The notes beneath the pieces were generated by a model that was given only the letters and a program-made list of their open reading frames with translations, ran no database searches and was not told the DNA's origin. From positions 1 through 12,029 of the forward strand of contig JALRDM010000271.1 in the NCBI GenBank assembly GCA_023262195.1: a DNA stretch of 12,029 nt, read 5' to 3'. Below are positions 6,861-12,029 of this stretch, piece after piece. The position numbers were made by a program, and so were the translations under genes. How positions within the stretch are numbered: the first letter of the stretch is position 1; each line of letters opens with the position of its first letter. The stretch is from Salibacteraceae bacterium (GTDB lineage Bacteria; Bacteroidota; Bacteroidia; Flavobacteriales_G; Salibacteraceae).

Positions 6861-7601
6861 ATGAAAAAAGATCAACAACAGATATATGGATTTCACCCTG
6901 TGATGGAGGCACTGCTTTCAGGCAAAACGCTTGACAAACTCTTCATTTTAAAGACTGAAAACAATCCTCAAATAAAAGACCTGATATCTCTAGCACGTAA
7001 AATGCAGGTTTCTGTAATTAAGGTGCCGAAGGAAAAATTAAACAAACTGTGTAGAGCAAATCATCAAGGTGTGGTTGCATACACTTCTCCGATAGACATT
7101 GGTGATATTGAAATGATCATTCAATCAGTTTTCGAACAAGGGGAGGTTCCTTTTTTCATTATGCTGGATAAGGTTAATGATGTGCGAAATTTTGGATCCA
7201 TCGCTCGCACCGCCCTCTCTGCTGGATGTCATGCAATTATTATTCCTTACAAAGGTGCTGCCGCTATTAATGAAGATGCCATAAAGACTTCTGCAGGGGC
7301 GCTGCATCATTTACCAGTATGCAAAGTGATGTCGATGGGTGATGCTATTAAGCTCATGTCGGCTAGTGGAATTACAACCATCGCTTGTCATGAAAAAACG
7401 GAAACCAGTATTCACAAGGTTGACCTCTGCAGACCGGTAAACCTGCTTTTCGGAAATGAAGGAAACGGCATCGATCCGCACTTATTGAGAATGGCAAGCG
7501 AATCTGCCTTGATACCAATGTATGGCAAGGTATCGAGCCTTAATGTTTCGGTAGCAGCAGGTATTTGCTTGTTTGAAGTGTCGCGGCAGCGAAACCCTTA
7601 A
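6861..7601 (+). CDS. rlmB: 23S rRNA 2'-O-methyltransferase RlmB (TrmH/SpoU family)
   Basis: This SPOUT methyltransferase uses S-adenosylmethionine to methylate the ribose of a guanosine in 23S rRNA (Gm2251 in E. coli numbering). Residues 8-75 form the small N-terminal substrate-binding domain, starting with IYGFHPVMEAL and ending NHQGVVAY. The trefoil-knot catalytic domain shows its three motifs: DKVNDVRNFGSIARTA at 103-118 with Asn110 and Arg116, LLFGNEGNGI at 195-204, and IPMYGKVSSLNVSVAAGI at 218-235. At 246 residues it is full length. RlmB is favoured over TrmH because of the N-terminal domain, but other TrmH-family 23S methylases are not excluded. It is the last gene of the operon, one base after the GWxTD gene, and its stop overlaps the stop of the convergent gene. 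Confidence 0.92.
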   Translation: MKKDQQQIYGFHPVMEALLSGKTLDKLFILKTENNPQIKDLISLARKMQVSVIKVPKEKLNKLCRANHQGVVAYTSPIDIGDIEMIIQSVFEQGEVPFFIMLDKVNDVRNFGSIARTALSAGCHAIIIPYKGAAAINEDAIKTSAGALHHLPVCKVMSMGDAIKLMSASGITTIACHEKTETSIHKVDLCRPVNLLFGNEGNGIDPHLLRMASESALIPMYGKVSSLNVSVAAGICLFEVSRQRNP

Positions 7602-9151
7602 GCCACAACCATGTGCTGCATTCGTTTAAGCTCTGAGTAAGGGCGATTCTGAATATTGGCCTCAACCCATGTAATGTAATCGAAATATTCTAGCGCAACG
7701 CGCTCGTCTTCGTTTTTCAAAAGCTTTCTCAAACCATCTCGCATTTCAAGAAATGCTTCACTCTTATCATTCAAATTTCTTGCTGCTTTAATGAGTTTTT
7801 TGAAATGCTTGATGAATTCGACTTCAAACTCATATCCCACCTTGGCGTCCTTCTTCTTTTTAACGTAATAGCGTTCGGTCGATTTAATAAGGTAATCAAG
7901 GAGATCGAAATTCTCAAGCTCGAAGTGGATTACCAGATTGAATAGCTTGGAAAAGCTGTAAATATCTTGCCTTAGGTTGCTTTCATTGTCGTTCAAGACA
8001 TTATTGATTCTGCGCAAGGCCTCTCTATATTTTCCTGCACCAAAATAGATGTTGGCAAACATGTGATCGAAGACAACCTCATCCTCTTTAGTCAGTTTTT
8101 CACCAAATGAATTGAGTTGATCATTGATTCCTTCCATCATATTAAGCGCCTTTGAAAAGTCTCCCATGCGCTCATATGCCAGAAGTTCGAAATAGTGAGT
8201 GGTAAGGAAAATGCGCATTTTGATATCGACCCGATTAAACCCAGCTTGACCTTTCAGTGAGCGCATCTTTTCAATCAGTTCAAATAGCTTATCAAAGTCA
8301 CCCGAACCGATATAGTAGTAAAAGAGGTTGCCAAGCGATTTGATGTATTGTTTAGGAATGTCCTGAATAAGATTCGGGTTTTCTTCGAAAATGCTGACAA
8401 CACGGCTAAAATTCAAAAATGAATCTTCTACTTCATTACTTGTTATCGCACAGAGACCCTTAACGTAATAACACGTAGCAGCAGCTCTTTTTGACAACGC
8501 TGTGTTCTTCCCCTTGATTAATTCGTGTGATTGAATCTCGTTAACCAATTGCCGCTCTAAGTCATTTCTAACGTACCCTCCTTGTCTGAATACATAATTG
8601 ATCTTACTATACAGTATTTGATACTCTGCTAGGTTGCGTAGTTTCTTGATTACATTATGTTCTTCATCAACCAGCTTATTCAGGTCTCGATCAAATTTGC
8701 CTGATTGAAATTCTTCTTCCAACAATGCCTTTTCCCATTTAATCAATTCAAATAGATAATAGAATCGCTCATGGCTTTGCGCGATTTTTTTGGCTTTTCG
8801 CACCAGTTTTCCACATTCTGAATAAAGTGCTTTATTGTAAAGTATTTCAATGCTTTGGATGTGTTCGGCAAGTATGGCTGAAACAGTATTTTCAGAGTAA
8901 AACAACCGTAAGCTTTTGAGAATCAGCTTGTAGAGATGGTTTTTTTCGCTGGGTAGGTGTTTTATAAATGTTTCACCTGAAAACTGTCGCTTTATGGCCT
9001 CTTCATCATACTCATTTTGTCGTTCAATGGCATCAAAAAGCTTTATGTAATTCTTTTCACCGCTTTGCAGGGAAGACATGAGCTTAAAGAATCGTTTCTC
9101 TGATTTTGATAGGGATTTTACCAGTCTAAATAGCTCGTGTGAAGGCTTCAT
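7598..9151 (-). CDS. Helical-repeat (TPR-like) protein of unknown function
   Basis: I do not recognise a named function. The 517-residue product has no signal peptide or membrane segment and is almost wholly alpha-helical, rich in Lys, Glu, Leu, Phe and Tyr. The N-terminus has the segment KSLSKSEKRFFK at 12-23, then NYIKLFDAI at 34-42 and NHLYKLILKSLRL at 71-83, which I associate with a conserved Bacteroidota family of unknown role. From about 100 on, helix pairs with small residues at turn positions, for example near 102-125 and in the segment GAGKYREALRRI, look like degenerate TPR repeats. That suggests a cytoplasmic protein-interaction scaffold. It is a single gene with its own divergent promoter region at 9152-9336. 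ATG at 9151 is the natural start. Its stop codon shares TTAA with that of rlmB. Confidence 0.85.
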   Translation of the reverse strand: MKPSHELFRLVKSLSKSEKRFFKLMSSLQSGEKNYIKLFDAIERQNEYDEEAIKRQFSGETFIKHLPSEKNHLYKLILKSLRLFYSENTVSAILAEHIQSIEILYNKALYSECGKLVRKAKKIAQSHERFYYLFELIKWEKALLEEEFQSGKFDRDLNKLVDEEHNVIKKLRNLAEYQILYSKINYVFRQGGYVRNDLERQLVNEIQSHELIKGKNTALSKRAAATCYYVKGLCAITSNEVEDSFLNFSRVVSIFEENPNLIQDIPKQYIKSLGNLFYYYIGSGDFDKLFELIEKMRSLKGQAGFNRVDIKMRIFLTTHYFELLAYERMGDFSKALNMMEGINDQLNSFGEKLTKEDEVVFDHMFANIYFGAGKYREALRRINNVLNDNESNLRQDIYSFSKLFNLVIHFELENFDLLDYLIKSTERYYVKKKKDAKVGYEFEVEFIKHFKKLIKAARNLNDKSEAFLEMRDGLRKLLKNEDERVALEYFDYITWVEANIQNRPYSELKRMQHMVVA

Positions 9152-9224
9152 ATTATGTGCAATAGAATTTCAAACATGATTGAGATAAAAATCAGTAATA
9201 TGACGTTGTTATGGGTAAAATGGT

Positions 9225-9293
9225 GGTGTAGGATTACAAAGAATTTCGATTAATACGAGTATTTAACAGATGTACAATGATTGTAATCCCACC
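9225..9293 (+). promoter_or_regulatory. Bulged inverted repeat in the leader region of the peptidase gene
   Basis: The left arm GGTG-TA-GGATTACAA (9225-9239) pairs with the right arm TTGTAATCCCACC (9281-9293). This gives 13 base pairs broken by a 2-base bulge, with a 41-base spacer. The outer arm ends 43 bases before the chosen ATG at 9337. A second perfect palindrome, TACAAT-G-ATTGTA at 9273-9285, overlaps the right arm, so two alternative structures or two sites compete. It may be a leader RNA structure or a looped operator. Confidence 0.45.
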
Positions 9294-9336
9294 GTGTCAA
9301 TTCTATAAAGTGAATCGTAATGCTGATTTTTGTTTT

Positions 9337-11736
9337 ATGAAGAATTTTTTAAGTTGGATGGTTTTGCTCATGGTATTAAGTACCGCCTACGGTCAGCATC
9401 CATATTGCTCTAAGTATAAGTTGGTGACCAAGGCAAACCGCCTAATAATAGAGGACCTGCGAAGCGATAGCCTTGACATTGTGCATGTAAAGCTGATTAT
9501 GGATATGACAGATGTTGTAAATCAGCAAATATCAGCGAGCGCTGAGCTCTCAGTCGTTAGTAAAACAGATGGGCTCGAATCCATTGATATTGATTTAGAA
9601 GGGTTAAAAGTTGACTCTGTTGCAGGCCCTAATGTGACCTCATTTGAACAAATGTCCGCATCGGTTAGGGTGCAATTGGATCCCTTATCAATGGATGAAG
9701 CATCAACCATCAGCATTCACTATAGTGGTTCACCTACGCAAGATGCATCGGGCTGGGGTGGGTTTTATTTCAGTGGAAACTTTAGTTGGAATCTTGGCGT
9801 TGGCTTCGAAGATGACCCACATAGCTATGGCCGTATATGGCATCCTTGTTTTGATAATTTCATTGAAAAGGCAACTTACGAATTTGAAGTAACCACGATG
9901 GACGATAGAGTGGCAGCGTGCAACGGCTTGCTACTTGAAACCACGGACAATGGCAATGGTACGGTAACTTACTATTGGCGACTAGATCAGCCCATTTCAT
10001 CATATCTGGCCAATGTTTCGGTTGCGCCATACATATCGGTAGAGGGAAGTATTGACGCAATCAATGGTAGCTTGCCATATCAAATCTTTGGAAGGAAGTC
10101 TGATTCAAGCAATATTATCGGCTCATTTCAAAACTTGGAGGCTGCAGTAAAACGCTTTGAGGAAACCTATGGCGAATATCGGTTTGATAAGGTTGGCTAC
10201 AATTTAGTGCCATTTAATGCTGGTGCAATGGAGCACGCCACAAACATTACATATCCCATCTATGCTGTAAATGGTGGACTGGGTCAAGAAGAACTCATGG
10301 CGCATGAGTTGGCTCACATGTGGTGGGGTGACAACGTTACATGTCAAACGGATGGTGACATGTGGATTAACGAAGGTTGGGCCTCTTTCTCAGAATATCT
10401 ATTCTTAGAAGATGTTTACTCTCGCGAGCGCTATGAGTCCGCAATGAAAGCTGACTTGAGAGAAATGCTTCAATTCGCTCATCACCGAGAAGAAATGTAT
10501 CGAGCAGTTTCTGGACAGCCACACGAGTATGTATATGGTGATCATGTCTATAAGAAAGGAGCTCTTGTTGCGCACAACTTGAGAGGGTATATGGGAGATG
10601 AAGCGTTCTTTTCTGCGATCGATCAATTTATGGAACAATTCAAACACTCTGCGGTAAGCTCAGACTCTTTAGAGAAATGGTTTTCTATATACAGCGGTCA
10701 AGATCTATCAAGCTTTTTCAGAGATTGGGTTTTTACGCCTGGGTATAGTGTTGTTATATTAGATTCATTTTATTACACAGGATCCGAGGGTAATTTTGAC
10801 GTTGATTTATACCTTAAGCAAAAGCTCAAAGGTCGGTCAGAGTTCCATGATGATGTTCCGGTATATTACACAGTATATGATGCCGATTGGAACAAAGAAT
10901 CAGGGAAGTTGGAAATGTCGGGCGAGTATGAGAATCAGATGATTTCAACGAGTATAGAGCCGCACTACATTGAATTATATAATCGTAATGAGCTTGCTCA
11001 AGCCAGAACGATAGATCGGGAAATAATTTCTGAAGAGGGATCACTTAATTTAGATAATATGCATTGGCATGTGACTGTTGAGTCTGTAAGTGATTCGGCC
11101 CTGGTGTGGTTTGAGCATATTTGGAGTGCACCTGACTTACAAAAGAATTGGGATACAAAGCCATATAGGTTGTCGAATTATCATTATTGGAAAGTTTCGG
11201 GAATTGATATAGAAAAACTAGAGATGTCAGGCAGGTTTTTCTATGATGGTAGAGAAGGAGGTGGAACAGGTTATATGGACATGGATTTAGTATCCGAGCA
11301 GGAAGATAGTCTAGTCTTATTGTACCGTGTTAATACCCATGAAGATTGGTCTGAATATGAATTTTACACCAAGAATTTACTTGGTGCCAGTGATAATGGA
11401 TTTGGACTAATGGAGCTAGAAAGAATACTGGAGGGAGAGTATGCACTTGCCAACATTGATCATACAATCTTAGGTCAAACAGGGGAAGAAATGGGTTCGG
11501 TCATACGTGTTTACCCTAATCCGACAAATCATCAGATAACATTTGAAGTGCCAGGGGTCAATTCGAATGAACCGATGAATTTAACATTGATGGATAGCAA
11601 AGGTGTTGAAGTACTAAAAGAAAGAATCACGGAATCTAAGCACATTCAAGATGTGAGGCATTTAGCTAAGGGTATTTACCACTACTCCATCATGAACTCG
11701 AATGATACTTTAACGGGGTCGTTTTTAATAGAGTAA
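9337..11736 (+). CDS. Secreted M1-family zinc metallopeptidase with T9SS sorting domain
   Basis: Start: the frame is open back to an ATG at 9277, but only ATG 9337 gives a signal peptide at the N-terminus (MKNFLSWMVLLMVLSTAYGQ). The 799-residue product has an M1 N-terminal beta domain at about 40-240 and a thermolysin-like catalytic domain at about 265-470. Zinc ligands are His323 and His327 of HELAH plus Glu346 of WINEGWAS; Glu324 is the catalytic base and Tyr405 in VYKKGAL the transition-state tyrosine. The usual GxMEN exopeptidase motif is GAMEH at 296-300. Residues about 480-715 are an unassigned beta-rich region. From 722, IRVYPNPTNHQITFEVPG begins a type A T9SS sorting domain ending in GSFLIE. 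It should be exported across the inner membrane, sent out by T9SS, and cleave N-terminal residues from external peptides. It is a single gene, convergent with the next. Confidence 0.93.
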   Translation: MKNFLSWMVLLMVLSTAYGQHPYCSKYKLVTKANRLIIEDLRSDSLDIVHVKLIMDMTDVVNQQISASAELSVVSKTDGLESIDIDLEGLKVDSVAGPNVTSFEQMSASVRVQLDPLSMDEASTISIHYSGSPTQDASGWGGFYFSGNFSWNLGVGFEDDPHSYGRIWHPCFDNFIEKATYEFEVTTMDDRVAACNGLLLETTDNGNGTVTYYWRLDQPISSYLANVSVAPYISVEGSIDAINGSLPYQIFGRKSDSSNIIGSFQNLEAAVKRFEETYGEYRFDKVGYNLVPFNAGAMEHATNITYPIYAVNGGLGQEELMAHELAHMWWGDNVTCQTDGDMWINEGWASFSEYLFLEDVYSRERYESAMKADLREMLQFAHHREEMYRAVSGQPHEYVYGDHVYKKGALVAHNLRGYMGDEAFFSAIDQFMEQFKHSAVSSDSLEKWFSIYSGQDLSSFFRDWVFTPGYSVVILDSFYYTGSEGNFDVDLYLKQKLKGRSEFHDDVPVYYTVYDADWNKESGKLEMSGEYENQMISTSIEPHYIELYNRNELAQARTIDREIISEEGSLNLDNMHWHVTVESVSDSALVWFEHIWSAPDLQKNWDTKPYRLSNYHYWKVSGIDIEKLEMSGRFFYDGREGGGTGYMDMDLVSEQEDSLVLLYRVNTHEDWSEYEFYTKNLLGASDNGFGLMELERILEGEYALANIDHTILGQTGEEMGSVIRVYPNPTNHQITFEVPGVNSNEPMNLTLMDSKGVEVLKERITESKHIQDVRHLAKGIYHYSIMNSNDTLTGSFLIE

Positions 11737-11751
11737 TACTCTAAGTAAAAA
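11722..11751. repeat. Imperfect inverted repeat between two convergent genes
   Basis: TAGAGT-AAT-ACTCTA (11729-11743) is flanked by TTTTTA and TAAAAA, so the dyad extends to about 12 pairs with a small bulge. It covers the peptidase stop codon and most of the 21-base gap to the next gene's stop. The T run lies on the 5' side when read from either strand, so it is not a standard intrinsic terminator, though a stem could still slow or protect transcripts. Confidence 0.35.
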
Positions 11752-11757
11752 TAGAAG

Positions 11758-12029
11758 CTAGATTTTTAAGCCAAAGGTGAGGGCCACACGATGGTTAAAG
11801 GAATTGGTGGTCACAGATTCAACAAGGCTTGGGTCATAGATGAAAAATTCATCAGAACTCACTCTATATTGATAAGAGAGGTCAATGAAAAATTCGTCAA
11901 CTCGATATCCTCCTCCCAGGCTGTACACATCAAAACCTCCATTTGAAACTACTGCATTTGTATAAGGATTGCCAAATCTGGCATAGCCAGCGCGTGCTGA
12001 GATAAAGGGTGTGATTCTATATTCCAACC
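11758..12029 (-). CDS. FadL/OmpP1-like outer-membrane barrel protein (C-terminal end only)
   Basis: Only the last 89 residues are present; the gene enters from the right edge with no start in the window, and the in-frame TTG near 12027 is internal. The piece is built of alternating strands: YRITPFISARAGYARFGNPY, then a Gly-rich turn, SLGGGYRVDEFFIDLSYQY, and a final strand HRVALTFGLKI. This matches the C-terminal barrel of FadL/OmpP1-like proteins, called long-chain fatty acid or hydrophobic-compound transporters in Bacteroidota, in which RAGYA..GNPY and a closing LTFGxK strand recur. The assignment rests on that end alone; another barrel family could share it. It is convergent with the peptidase gene, stop to stop with 21 bases between. 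Confidence 0.68.
   Translation of the reverse strand, partial: LEYRITPFISARAGYARFGNPYTNAVVSNGGFDVYSLGGGYRVDEFFIDLSYQYRVSSDEFFIYDPSLVESVTTNSFNHRVALTFGLKI

Noticed and set aside
9277..9336. A 20-codon N-terminal extension of the peptidase gene starting at ATG 9277.
   Set aside because: It would place a polar, non-signal stretch before the signal peptide, and it overlaps the inverted repeat. ATG 9337 begins directly with a lysine-led hydrophobic signal.
11722..11751. Bidirectional intrinsic terminator between the convergent genes.
   Set aside because: The T run is on the 5' arm from either strand and the stem has few G-C pairs, so it is listed only as an inverted repeat.
12025..12027. TTG as a possible start for the right-edge gene.
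   Set aside because: The frame stays open to the window edge and the sequence is the barrel's C-terminal end, so this codon is an internal leucine.
1..12029. Mobile elements, CRISPR arrays, tRNA or rRNA genes, toxin-antitoxin or defence modules.
   Set aside because: I found no transposase-like frame, terminal repeats, regularly spaced repeats, tRNA-like cloverleaf or known defence-protein motif on either strand by eye.

Overview
The window looks like chromosomal DNA from a member of the Bacteroidota, possibly a marine Flavobacteriales or Cryomorphaceae-like lineage, though that finer placement is only inference. Four things support this: a secreted metallopeptidase with a C-terminal type IX secretion (T9SS) sorting domain, a GWxTD-domain lipoprotein, several proteins of Bacteroidota-restricted families, and TAnnTTTG promoter -7 boxes in place of clear Shine-Dalgarno sites. 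Base composition is moderately AT-rich and even throughout. I see no insertion sequence, phage gene, tRNA, rRNA, CRISPR array or sign of recent transfer.

Left part (1-1698, all minus strand). This holds the first 198 codons of a secreted BNR/Asp-box propeller protein running off the left edge. Next come a 246-residue conserved Bacteroidota outer-membrane protein of unknown function and a 44-residue lipoprotein. The gaps at 595-737 and 1479-1563 hold small palindromes but no further gene.

Middle (1832-7601, all plus strand). Five tightly packed genes form one probable operon: uracil-DNA glycosylase (ung), an Omp85/TamA-like outer-membrane protein, RmuC, a GWxTD lipoprotein and the 23S rRNA 2'-O-methyltransferase RlmB. 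Junctions are a 35-base overlap, a 54-base gap, an ATGA overlap and a 1-base gap. The mix joins DNA repair, envelope assembly and rRNA modification. Nothing in the proteins shows one shared pathway. Co-transcription of housekeeping functions is the modest reading.

Right part (7598-12029). A 517-residue helical-repeat protein of unknown function lies on the minus strand and shares a TTAA at its stop with rlmB. A 185-base divergent gap with a marked inverted repeat separates it from a 799-residue secreted M1-family metallopeptidase with a T9SS tail. The C-terminal end of a FadL/OmpP1-like outer-membrane barrel gene comes in on the minus strand at the right edge.

No clearly new multi-gene system is visible. 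The best leads are small: the inverted repeat in the peptidase leader, the 44-residue lipoprotein, the Omp85-like/GWxTD gene pairing in the operon, and the uncharacterised middle region of the M1 peptidase. Gaps between genes are all under 200 bases.
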